A DNA stretch of 19,834 nt, taken from Anaerolineaceae bacterium. GTDB lineage: Bacteria; Chloroflexota; Anaerolineae; Anaerolineales; Anaerolineaceae. Location: the NCBI GenBank assembly GCA_014860845.1, contig JACZIY010000089.1:1-19834 (forward strand), read 5' to 3'. The translations under genes were made by a program, and so were the position numbers. This document shows positions 7,740 through 14,744 of this stretch, piece by piece. The notes beneath the pieces were generated by a model. It was not told where the DNA came from, ran no database searches, and worked only from the letters and a program-made list of their open reading frames with translations. Within the stretch, counting starts at the first letter, position 1; every line of letters begins with the position of its first letter.

Positions 7740-8821
7740 TTAATACATCCAATAAAATAAAATCAGAACAGGTTGTTAATCCTCAATCATATCTGCCTTT
7801 AGTATATGCCACCCGCGGAGATCTGGTGGAATCCATGCATTGGGGTGCAATTGCTGTGGTTGACAAATTTGGACATCTGGTCGCTTCTTATGGCGACCCT
7901 GAACTGGTGGCATATCTCCGCTCATCCTCCAAGCCAATCCAGGCATTACCTTTAATCGAACTGGGCGGAGCTGAGCAATTTGATCTGAGGGACGATGAAA
8001 TTTCGCTCATGTGCGCATCTCACCGCGGAATGGATATACACATCGAAGTACTTGAAAAACTACAATCAAAAATTGGTGTTCAGGAATCGGATCTGATGTG
8101 TGGCACCCATCCCGTCAACGATAAACCGACTGCTGAAGCCATTCTGATGCGAGGTGAAAAACCTGGTCAAAACCGCCACAATTGTTCGGGGAAACACACA
8201 GGGTTCCTGGCACAGGCAATACTGCGGGGAAAAACCAAAGAAAACTATATCAACCTGGAACATCCGGTGCAGGAACTGGTTGTAAAAACTTTTGCAGAAA
8301 TGTCACATGTTCCACAGGAGGAAATATATATCGGTATTGATGGCTGCTCTGTTCCTGTTTTCGGTGTTCCTTTACAAAATGCCGGGTGGAGCTTTGCAAG
8401 TTTGTGTGACCCCAGCGAATTGTCTCCACAAAGAGCGCAGGCATGTCGTAAGATCACGACTGCCATGACCAATGCCCCGGAAATGGTATCCGGACCAGGT
8501 CAGTTTGACACTGAATTAATGAAAGTTGGGCGCGGAAAAATCATTGCCAAAGGTGGTGCAGAAGGTTACCAGAGTATCGGATTATTACCAGAAGCATTCG
8601 GTGCCAACAGTCCTGCTCTTGGGATTGTCTTTAAAATTGCCGATGGCGATGGTATTGGACGTGCACGTCCTCTGGTTGGAATAGAAATTCTTCGCCAGTT
8701 AGGGGCGCTGGATGAAGAACAAACCCTGGCTCTCTCAGCCTTTGATACCCGGCCTGTACAAAACTGGCGCAAATTGGATGTGGGTGAACTCAAACCTGTC
8801 TTTCAATTGAATTTCCATTAA
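7736..8821 (+). CDS. Type-II asparaginase (Rhizobium etli AnsA / ReAV class)
   Basis: The 361-residue product belongs to the Asparaginase_II family (PF06089 type), which is unrelated to the E. coli enzymes. Motifs known from the R. etli enzyme are intact: RSSSKP, with the SxxK pair Ser63-Lys66; NCSGKHTGF, with Cys150 and Lys153; and DGCSVPVFG, with Cys204. In the rhizobial structure the two cysteines and the lysine bind zinc. The predicted reaction is asparagine to aspartate plus ammonia. There is no signal peptide, so it should be cytoplasmic. The start is TTG, overlapping the MBL stop as TTGA, with AGAGG 4 nt before it. The first ATG in frame (Met34) lies inside the conserved domain. Translation is probably coupled to the upstream MBL-fold gene. 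Confidence 0.88.
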   Translation: MINTSNKIKSEQVVNPQSYLPLVYATRGDLVESMHWGAIAVVDKFGHLVASYGDPELVAYLRSSSKPIQALPLIELGGAEQFDLRDDEISLMCASHRGMDIHIEVLEKLQSKIGVQESDLMCGTHPVNDKPTAEAILMRGEKPGQNRHNCSGKHTGFLAQAILRGKTKENYINLEHPVQELVVKTFAEMSHVPQEEIYIGIDGCSVPVFGVPLQNAGWSFASLCDPSELSPQRAQACRKITTAMTNAPEMVSGPGQFDTELMKVGRGKIIAKGGAEGYQSIGLLPEAFGANSPALGIVFKIADGDGIGRARPLVGIEILRQLGALDEEQTLALSAFDTRPVQNWRKLDVGELKPVFQLNFH

Positions 8822-8863
8822 TTTTCTCCCTAAGTAGGTGTACGACTGGAGATACTTAATAAC

Positions 8864-9541
8864 ATGCCACAGAATCTGGATTCACTAAGACGAAAAGCGA
8901 TCATTATTTATGATCGCCTATTGACATTATTTGGCATACCCGAGTGGCGTGATCCCTTACCCGCTATTGATGAACTCGTGTCTACCATTCTTTCCCAGAA
9001 TACCAATGATAAAAATCGTGATGTAGCTTTTAATGCCCTCATCGCTCGTTTCCCTACCTGGGAAGCTGTTCGAGATGCCGATCCGGATGCAGTGATTAAT
9101 GAGATTCGTCCCGCAGGGCTCGCCAACCAGAAAGGTCCCAGGATACAACAGGTTCTACGGCAGATAACGGAAGAGCGCGGTGAACTGAATCTGGATTTTT
9201 TGAAAATCTACTCGGCAGAAGATGCCCTTGCCTGGTTAACGCGTTTTAATGGTGTTGGACCCAAGACAGCATCCATAGTACTCCAATTTGCGTTGGGTAT
9301 TCCTGCCTTCCCGGTTGACACCCACATTTACCGTGTGAGTGGCAGATTAGGCTTGCGTCCCGATAAAATGACAGCCGATCAAGCTCACCCCCACCTGGCT
9401 GCTCTGTTCCCGCCTGAAACCTATGGGCCAGGTCATCTCAATTTGATCCGCTTGGGTCGTGAAATTTGCCTGGCTCGAAAACCGAAATGTGAACAATGTC
9501 CATTGAACGATCTTTGTGATTATTACAATTCAATTGAATGA
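8864..9541 (+). CDS. Endonuclease III-family DNA glycosylase with [4Fe-4S] cluster
   Basis: The 225-residue protein has the HhH-GPD fold of endonuclease III. The helix-hairpin-helix FNGVGPKTA carries the catalytic Lys134 and VDTHIYRV carries the catalytic Asp152. The C-terminal cluster motif is C-x6-C-x2-C-x5-C (Cys202, 209, 212, 218). Having both Lys and Asp predicts a bifunctional glycosylase/AP lyase in base excision repair. The motifs differ from E. coli Nth (LPGVGRKTA there), so I do not give the symbol nth; it could be a distinct subfamily. It begins 42 nt after the asparaginase. The nearest purine-rich element, GGAG, is about 12 nt from ATG 8864. It ends 16 nt from the convergent NUDIX gene, with no obvious terminator between them. 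Confidence 0.85.
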   Translation: MPQNLDSLRRKAIIIYDRLLTLFGIPEWRDPLPAIDELVSTILSQNTNDKNRDVAFNALIARFPTWEAVRDADPDAVINEIRPAGLANQKGPRIQQVLRQITEERGELNLDFLKIYSAEDALAWLTRFNGVGPKTASIVLQFALGIPAFPVDTHIYRVSGRLGLRPDKMTADQAHPHLAALFPPETYGPGHLNLIRLGREICLARKPKCEQCPLNDLCDYYNSIE

Positions 9542-9557
9542 GAAATCACGAAGGATA

Positions 9558-10184
9558 TTAAATGTCTTCCAGTGAAACCCCATCCAGCTGATAAACCCAT
9601 TCTGCCTGTTCACCTATCAATTCAGGAATGGTATTTACATTTACCCAATAACACTGAAAAATATTTCCTCGATCCGATTCGGTTTTCCAATATTCAGGTG
9701 TTTCTTCTTCAACTTTAAGCAGATAAAAATGCCGGCGGATTTCACGAGTCAGCGCATCACTTGGCAACCACCCTTCCAGTTCTGATAAAAGCACAGGTGG
9801 TTCTTTATTTAGATCATACTCTGCATACTTAATATGGGTAAAACCGACTTTACGCTCGAAAGTCTGTAACAACAACCCACGTGTGCATAATGGCCCATTC
9901 CGCTTGGCTGCCTGTGCTGGCCATGAGTAGCATCGTAGCGTTTGAGTCAGAAAGGCTTCATTTTGACCGGTAAATTGTAATGTTTCACCCAACTTATTGA
10001 TCAATTTTAATTTGGATAAACCTGTTTCTTCTTTGACTTCCCGTAATACAGCTTTTTCTAATGTTTCATTCTCTTCCACGGTGCCTGCCGGAATCTGTAT
10101 GCCAGCGGTGGGATGTGAAAATACAAGCAAATGGGAAATGCCATTCTTTTTTCTGATAACAAATGCAGTTACTTTTTCGATCAT
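9558..10184 (-). CDS. NUDIX hydrolase
   Basis: The 208-residue protein has a complete Nudix box, Gly34-x5-Glu40-x7-Arg48-Glu49-x-x-Glu52-Glu53-x-Gly55-Leu56, near its N-terminus. This binds the metal used to cleave a nucleoside diphosphate linked to another group. The protein is longer than a minimal NUDIX domain (about 130-150 residues). Residues about 80-160 look like an insertion before the closing strand (FQCYWVNVNTIP). The substrate cannot be predicted. The start at 10184 has AGGT 6 nt upstream, and it begins 2 nt after the stop of the M55 peptidase gene, so the two are one operon with this gene second. Confidence 0.85.
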   Translation of the reverse strand: MIEKVTAFVIRKKNGISHLLVFSHPTAGIQIPAGTVEENETLEKAVLREVKEETGLSKLKLINKLGETLQFTGQNEAFLTQTLRCYSWPAQAAKRNGPLCTRGLLLQTFERKVGFTHIKYAEYDLNKEPPVLLSELEGWLPSDALTREIRRHFYLLKVEEETPEYWKTESDRGNIFQCYWVNVNTIPELIGEQAEWVYQLDGVSLEDI

Positions 10185-10186
10185 AG

Positions 10187-11008
10187 CTAACCTGCCATAC
10201 CAACTACAGTTCTGAATGTACGGTATGCGGTTGGCATATCTTCAGATTGAAAGACAATATCTCTGGCAGAAACCCGCTGCACACCCGGTACAATTTGTGC
10301 CCGATCTGCTAATTCAGTCGATTTGAGCTCAACTTTTCCCTGAACGGGTTGTTTCACTCTAAACACCTGAGCCCCTTCACCGTTCTGGTAGGCTTGAATG
10401 GCCAATCGTGCGCCTTCCCGTATTAAATTCTGAGCTTCTTTGGGGTGTAGACAATTGGCAGCAAAGCGTCCATTCGCCTGCTTAACCACGACCGATTGAA
10501 TTCTAGGAATTAACTCTTTAGCTTCGTGATTGACAGCCTGATCCCCCGTGATCATCAATACGGGGACATTAAAATGACCTGCCAAAGCTGCATTCAAACC
10601 AGTTTCTCCTACCTGATAGTCATTCAGCCATACATTTTCGACCACGATATTTGACCAGGTATGATCCAGGATGGCAGACTGAGTACCCACACGCGCATGA
10701 AATCCAATAAAAAAGGCAACATCAACATCCTGATCAATCCCCTGTACCATCGATAATGGCTTCGGAGATCCATAATTTAATGTTGCTCTGGAATCAAGTA
10801 AATCGATCATGATATTATCCCCGTTCCAATGGCCATCTGACACCATGACTTCATCCACACCAGACTCCAACGCTCCACTGATTGCTGCATTCACATCTTC
10901 CGTCATGATGCGACGAAAGCGCTGCCATTCTGAAGTACCTGGTTTTACCTGTTCCCAGTTCACTACCCCGCTAATACCTTCCATGTCTGCAGCAATCAAT
11001 AATTTCAT
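10187..11008 (-). CDS. M55-family metallopeptidase (D-aminopeptidase DppA-like)
   Basis: The 273-residue product matches the DppA family. The metal ligands described for Bacillus subtilis DppA (Asp8, Glu10, His60, His104, Glu133) are present at nearly identical positions: Asp8 and Glu10 in AADMEG, His60 in VSDGHWNG, His104 in IGFHARVG, and Glu135 in VGETGLNA. His115 in LDHTWSN is also conserved. DppA is a zinc aminopeptidase releasing N-terminal D-amino acids, linked to use of peptidoglycan-derived peptides. No oligopeptide transporter is adjacent here, so the physiological role is open. The start is ATG 11008 with AAGGA 6 nt upstream. It is the first gene of a two-gene operon with the NUDIX hydrolase and is divergent from the FmdB-type gene. 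Confidence 0.88.
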   Translation of the reverse strand: MKLLIAADMEGISGVVNWEQVKPGTSEWQRFRRIMTEDVNAAISGALESGVDEVMVSDGHWNGDNIMIDLLDSRATLNYGSPKPLSMVQGIDQDVDVAFFIGFHARVGTQSAILDHTWSNIVVENVWLNDYQVGETGLNAALAGHFNVPVLMITGDQAVNHEAKELIPRIQSVVVKQANGRFAANCLHPKEAQNLIREGARLAIQAYQNGEGAQVFRVKQPVQGKVELKSTELADRAQIVPGVQRVSARDIVFQSEDMPTAYRTFRTVVGMAG

Positions 11009-11210
11009 ATCTATCCTTCATCACATTCTTAATCGTTATTGTTCAAATTTAAGTATACTACGCCAGATGAGATCATGGATAATTCTGGACTTTAATTGTC
11101 TAACTAGTACAGAATTTGAACATTGATTGTATTTTCCATTTCTCAGTTAATTTATATCGCTTACCTCAATCATGGTTTATAAATTTTTTGTTAATAACAG
11201 CTTTGGCATC

Positions 11211-11238
11211 TTGTTTTTTCCTTTTAAAGTGTTACAAT
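11211..11238 (+). promoter_or_regulatory. Promoter of the FmdB-type gene
   Basis: TTGTTT (11211-11216), a 16-nt spacer, and TACAAT (11233-11238) preceded by TG at 11230-11231. Start near 11245 gives a leader of about 32 nt with the Shine-Dalgarno AGAGGT (11267-11272). It lies in the 268-bp divergent gap 11009-11276; for the M55 operon on the other strand I see only an isolated TATACT (11052-11057). Confidence 0.5.
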
Positions 11239-11276
11239 TTCAAATCGGAAAGTAACGATTATAAGTAGAGGTTAAA

Positions 11277-11645
11277 ATGCCAGTATATACCTATCGGTGT
11301 GACAACTGTGGTGTACAATTTGATAGAAGACAGGCTTTCACAGATCCATTGTTAAAAGTGTGTCCAGACTGTGGTAAGAAAGCCTTACATAAGGTTTATA
11401 CACCTGTGGGTATTGTGTTCAAAGGTTCAGGGTTTTATGCAACCGATCACCGCTCGCCCTCAGGTCAAAACAAAACCAAATCTTCACACGAAGAAAAATT
11501 TACATACGAAGAAAAATCTTCACATGAAGAAAAATCTTCAAAGAGCCATGCGAGTGAGTCCTCATCCAATGAATCAAGTTCTAAAACGAGCACCGAGAGC
11601 AGCACAGAAAAAAACACGTCAAGCTCCAACTCGAACCCCAATTAG
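11277..11645 (+). CDS. FmdB-type zinc-ribbon protein with Ser/Glu/Lys-rich tail
   Basis: The first ~60 residues are the FmdB/CxxC regulatory-protein domain: MPVYTYRCDNCG (Cys8, Cys11), a turn, VCPDCGKK (Cys29, Cys32), then the usual VYTPVGIVFKGSGFYATD. Two CxxC pairs predict one structural zinc. The remaining ~60 residues are low-complexity and disordered, rich in Ser, Glu and Lys, partly built from an 18-nt repeat (see 11481-11540). Members were named after a putative regulator of formamidase genes, but their function is not settled. The gene has its own promoter and a strong terminator after it, so it is probably monocistronic. The domain is full length; the tail is of a kind common in this family, with variable length. 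Confidence 0.85.
   Translation: MPVYTYRCDNCGVQFDRRQAFTDPLLKVCPDCGKKALHKVYTPVGIVFKGSGFYATDHRSPSGQNKTKSSHEEKFTYEEKSSHEEKSSKSHASESSSNESSSKTSTESSTEKNTSSSNSNPN
11481..11540 (+). repeat. Three-copy 18-nt in-frame tandem repeat inside the FmdB-type gene
   Basis: Units start at 11481, 11499 and 11517, with a partial fourth at 11535. The consensus is TCTTCACAYGAAGAAAAA, encoding SSHEEK-like hexapeptides (SSHEEK, FTYEEK, SSHEEK). Copy 2 has diverged at its start. The unit is a multiple of three, so copy-number change keeps the frame. Confidence 0.8.
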
Positions 11646-11676
11646 ATAGGTGCGTTCAATCTAACCAGTTTGAATG

Positions 11677-11700
11677 AACCCGGTTTAGCCGGGTTTTCTT
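11677..11700 (+). terminator. Intrinsic terminator of the FmdB-type gene
   Basis: Arms AACCCGG and CCGGGTT (7 bp, GC-rich) enclose TTTAG, and the sequence runs into TTCTT. It is 32 nt after the stop codon, in the position and form of a Rho-independent terminator. Confidence 0.85.
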
Positions 11701-11713
11701 ATTAAAGAAAATC

Positions 11714-11722
11714 TGGTATGAT
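11714..11722 (+). promoter_or_regulatory. Extended -10 promoter for the small membrane protein and DUF4173 genes
   Basis: TG-G-TATGAT lies just after the terminator of the preceding gene. Start near 11729 would give a leader of about 150 nt before the ATG at 11878. I see no other clear structure in 11729-11877. Confidence 0.4.
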
Positions 11723-11877
11723 CTTACCCTGACGCAATCAGCTATCTGAAAATTAAGAATTGAGTCCAAATTATCAAATCGGGAAGATTTAGACGGCAAA
11801 TGATAGCTTTTGAAAGAAAATATAGTCATTTTGATAGTCAATGCTTGGGTAGTCCCCTTATCCTGAACGAGGTTTAA

Positions 11878-12018
11878 ATGAGCAAGAAAGTTGAAACCAA
11901 AAAACAATATCGGCTTACAGCTGAAGAACGTGAAAGACGAAGACGCCAGATCATGTTTGGAATCTTTGCTGCAGTGTTGATCATCTCCTGGATTGCTTCC
12001 ATGATCGCTGTGCTGTAA
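11878..12018 (+). CDS. 46-residue single-pass membrane protein, unknown function
   Basis: ATG at 11878-11880 opens a frame of 46 codons ending in TAA at 12016-12018. GAGG lies about 6 nt upstream. The product has a highly charged N-terminal half (MSKKVETKKQ, then AEERERRRRQ) and one hydrophobic helix (about residues 25-46) that ends at the C-terminus. Topology rules (basic side in) place the N-terminus in the cytoplasm. It sits 20 nt before the DUF4173 gene, whose Shine-Dalgarno falls in the gap, so the two are probably cotranscribed. I do not recognise a family. It was found by reading the sequence and is shorter than common annotation cut-offs. The ribosome site, position and clean membrane helix make it credible as a small partner of the DUF4173 protein, but that role is inference. 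Confidence 0.65.
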   Translation: MSKKVETKKQYRLTAEERERRRRQIMFGIFAAVLIISWIASMIAVL

Positions 12019-12038
12019 GCTCCTCACAAAGGAGTCCC

Positions 12039-13652
12039 ATGATTAAAAATACTTCCCGATTTTTGATTGCAGGCCTAATAATTGCCTGGTTGGTTGATTT
12101 TCTCTTTTATAAAAAACCATTCGGTATTGCGTTTGCCCTCTGGGTGGCTATTGCTGTGGTGGTGTTATTCATCATCAGCTATCTTGAAAAAATCAAACCT
12201 CATTGGCTTTCCTACATATTAGCTGGTGCCACAATAGCACTCTCCACTGCCAGCTTTCTGCGTATGGAACCTTTTACCCAGACCATATCAGCACTGGCAA
12301 GTCTTGCGCTCTTAATGCTGTTAACAATCACCTTTCGCAATGGGCATTGGCCATATTTCCGATTGTTAGATTATGTTCTGCAGGGTCTCAAATGGCTGCT
12401 TGCCATCTTTAGCCGATCCTGGCCTGTTGTTTTTCAAGCTCAGAAGAAAAATAATCAGGAAGAAAATTCAGATAATGTCGAAATAAAATCACAAAATAAA
12501 AGAACTCTATGGCCAATCCTACGTGGTTTGCTGTTATCCATACCGATCATTTTGGTGCTGGCTTCTCTTTTAGCTGGTGCTGATCCCATTTTTGAAAAAG
12601 GCTTGAACGATTTCTTTAAAATTTTTCAGATTGAAAACATTGCAGAATACATCTTTCGCCTGGTCAATATTTTGCTGATGGGGTACCTCTTCATTGGTGT
12701 ACTCATCCAGGCAATTCATCCCAAAAACCAGGATCCACGACCTCAACCTAATCAGCCCTCTTTTTCAAAATTTCTTGGCTCAGTGGAAGCAAAAATTGTT
12801 TTCATCAGCATCAACCTTCTCTTTGCCGCCTTTCTGGTCATTCAATTCCGTTACTTTTTTGGCGGTCAGGCAAATATCAGTGAGACAGGCTTTACTTATT
12901 CAGAATATGCGCGCCGGGGATTTGGGGAAATCATCACGGTGGCTGTCCTGAGTTTATTAATTTATTATGTATTCCACAGTATTACCCGTCTGGAATCATC
13001 CAACCAGAAACGATGGTTTTCTGGTTTGAGTATCCTTGTTTTTGTACAGGTATTGGTGATGCTCGTTTCCAGCTATCAACGTCTGGTTTTGTATGAACAG
13101 GCCTATGGCTTTTCTCGTCTGCGAACCTATTCGCATCTCTTCTTACCCTGGCTGGCAGCATTAATCATCCTTGTAATTGTATTAGAACTCATGCAACGCC
13201 AGGGACATTTAGCCTTCACCATCATTGCGGTAGCTGCCGGATTTGTGGTCACCTGCATTGCTTTTAATATTGATGGTTTTATTGCCAAACAGAACATTCA
13301 AAGGGCTACCATATCTGTCCAGGAAGGCTATGCCCTGGATTTTTCCTATATTTCTGAACTTAGTTCTGATGCGGTTCCAGTCATTCTGGATCGTTATCTG
13401 GCAGATGATCCATCCACGAAAGAACTTCTCGGAGCGAATTTATCTTGTCGCTGGTACGATTTTCAGAACCTGAAAACCCATCCCTGGCAATCATTTAATT
13501 TATCGCGAGCTAATTCAATAAAGTTGCTCGAACAATATCAGGATGAATGGAAGCAATTTCCAGTACTTCAGGGTGATAACGAATATCAACAATTCGTTGA
13601 AATCGATGGAGAACCTTATTATTGTTCCAATGCAGAAGTATGGTTGGATTAA
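12039..13652 (+). CDS. DUF4173 polytopic membrane protein
   Basis: The 537-residue protein has about 11-12 hydrophobic segments, spread from residue 8 to about 420, and a soluble C-terminal part (about 425-537). The text SEYARRGFGEIITVAVLS (288-305) is typical of DUF4173/DUF4153 proteins. A charged cytoplasmic loop (about 134-156) separates the first membrane block from the second. The C-terminal part begins with AKQNIQRATISVQEGYALDFSY and includes a tryptophan-rich stretch. No enzymatic motif is visible and the family function is unknown. The ribosome site AAGGAG is 5 nt before ATG 12039. The neighbour upstream is the 46-residue membrane protein; the next gene downstream has its own leaderless-type promoter. 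Confidence 0.8.
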   Translation: MIKNTSRFLIAGLIIAWLVDFLFYKKPFGIAFALWVAIAVVVLFIISYLEKIKPHWLSYILAGATIALSTASFLRMEPFTQTISALASLALLMLLTITFRNGHWPYFRLLDYVLQGLKWLLAIFSRSWPVVFQAQKKNNQEENSDNVEIKSQNKRTLWPILRGLLLSIPIILVLASLLAGADPIFEKGLNDFFKIFQIENIAEYIFRLVNILLMGYLFIGVLIQAIHPKNQDPRPQPNQPSFSKFLGSVEAKIVFISINLLFAAFLVIQFRYFFGGQANISETGFTYSEYARRGFGEIITVAVLSLLIYYVFHSITRLESSNQKRWFSGLSILVFVQVLVMLVSSYQRLVLYEQAYGFSRLRTYSHLFLPWLAALIILVIVLELMQRQGHLAFTIIAVAAGFVVTCIAFNIDGFIAKQNIQRATISVQEGYALDFSYISELSSDAVPVILDRYLADDPSTKELLGANLSCRWYDFQNLKTHPWQSFNLSRANSIKLLEQYQDEWKQFPVLQGDNEYQQFVEIDGEPYYCSNAEVWLD

Positions 13653-13702
13653 ATTTACCGCAGGATAGTATCGAATTAGTCGGCTGGTAACCAACCATAA
13701 CA

Positions 13703-13718
13703 TGGTAAAATCGATTCA
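13703..13718 (+). promoter_or_regulatory. Extended -10 promoter giving a predicted leaderless mRNA for the flippase-like gene
   Basis: TG-G-TAAAAT (13703-13711), then the 7 nt CGATTCA, then ATG 13719. No Shine-Dalgarno precedes the ATG. Just upstream, TGGT and ACCA (13685-13693) form a short dyad across the -35 region. Confidence 0.6.
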
Positions 13719-14744
13719 ATGAAACGTTGGCAGCTTTGGGTCGGATTTCTCATCAGTGCAGTTTTGCTTTATTTTGCCCTACGAGGATTAAAACTAGCTG
13801 AAGTCTGGGAATCCATCAAATCCGCCCGATACATCTGGTTGTTACCAGGTATTGCCGTCTATTTTATGGGGGTGTGGGTGCGTTCCTGGCGCTGGCATTA
13901 TATGCTGCGACCACTAAAAAAGATCCCCACCCGTACCATGTTTCCCATTGTTACCATTGGCTATATGGGTAATAATATTTACCCGGCTCGTGCGGGTGAA
14001 GTTCTACGGGCAGTCATCCTGAAACAACGCGAGGATGTGCCAGTATCCGCTTCACTGGCAACGGTTATCGTTGAACGCGTATTTGATGGTGTAGTAATGC
14101 TGGCTTTCGTGTTTCTCAACCTGGGGGAGCTGGCAAAACTGACCACTGATTCAGGCATCATTGGCAATATTCAACAGGTTGCCTTTTGGGGAGCTATAGT
14201 ATTCATCACCGCGCTGCTGGTTTTTCTTCTGGCTGCCATGTTCCCACAATATACACAGAGGATTGCTGATTGGTTCATTCACCGATTCATGCCCGTCCGC
14301 CTGCGTGAAAAAACCAGCCAGATCGCCAGCCGTTTTCTAACCGGCTTGGAATCGCTGCGTTCGCCACAGGAAGCCTTGATGATTTTTTTCACGTCCGTCA
14401 TCATCTGGTTGTTTGAAACCGGCAAATACTGGTTTGTGATGCATGCCTTTAACTTCGAGGTCAGTTTCTTTGCCTTAATGTTGATGAATGGAATTGTCAA
14501 CCTGGCAACCACTATTCCATCAGCCCCAGGATATCTGGGCACCTTCGATGCGCCTGGTATTGCACTTTTGAGTGCCTATGGGGTTCCACCAGAAATGGCT
14601 ACCAGTTATACATTGGTATTGCATGCTGCCTTGTGGTTCCCTATCACAGCCCTGGGCGCTTATTACTATTTACGCCAACCACTGCGTTGGGGTTCGAAAG
14701 AAGTTAAAACGATTCAACATAGTAATGCAGGAGAATTAACATGA
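13719..14744 (+). CDS. Flippase-like membrane protein (lysylphosphatidylglycerol synthase TM region, UPF0104 type)
   Basis: The 341-residue protein matches the membrane part of the LPG-synthase/AglD-like family (PF03706 type), with about 8 hydrophobic helices (for example about 6-24, 41-59, 145-170, 222-243). The family signature is clear: ARAGEVLRAVILKQ, followed by VSASLATVIVERVFDGVVM (about 89-128). A late SAPGYLGTFDAPG motif is also typical. Proteins with only this region are thought to move lipids or lipid-linked molecules across the membrane. The cytoplasmic aminoacyl-transferase domain of MprF is absent, so lysyl-PG synthesis is not expected. The stop overlaps the start of the next gene as ATGA (4 nt), giving coupled translation with the FAD oxidoreductase. 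This suggests a shared lipid-related pathway. Confidence 0.85.
   Translation: MKRWQLWVGFLISAVLLYFALRGLKLAEVWESIKSARYIWLLPGIAVYFMGVWVRSWRWHYMLRPLKKIPTRTMFPIVTIGYMGNNIYPARAGEVLRAVILKQREDVPVSASLATVIVERVFDGVVMLAFVFLNLGELAKLTTDSGIIGNIQQVAFWGAIVFITALLVFLLAAMFPQYTQRIADWFIHRFMPVRLREKTSQIASRFLTGLESLRSPQEALMIFFTSVIIWLFETGKYWFVMHAFNFEVSFFALMLMNGIVNLATTIPSAPGYLGTFDAPGIALLSAYGVPPEMATSYTLVLHAALWFPITALGAYYYLRQPLRWGSKEVKTIQHSNAGELT

Noticed and set aside
11656..12027. Minus-strand frame of 123 codons across the 11646-12038 spacer
   Set aside because: It runs through the FmdB terminator and is antisense to the 46-residue membrane protein, which has a ribosome site and a clean helix. The translated text has no family resemblance.
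13719..14744. MprF lysylphosphatidylglycerol synthase
   Set aside because: Only the membrane flippase-like region is present; the cytoplasmic transferase domain that makes lysyl-PG is absent.
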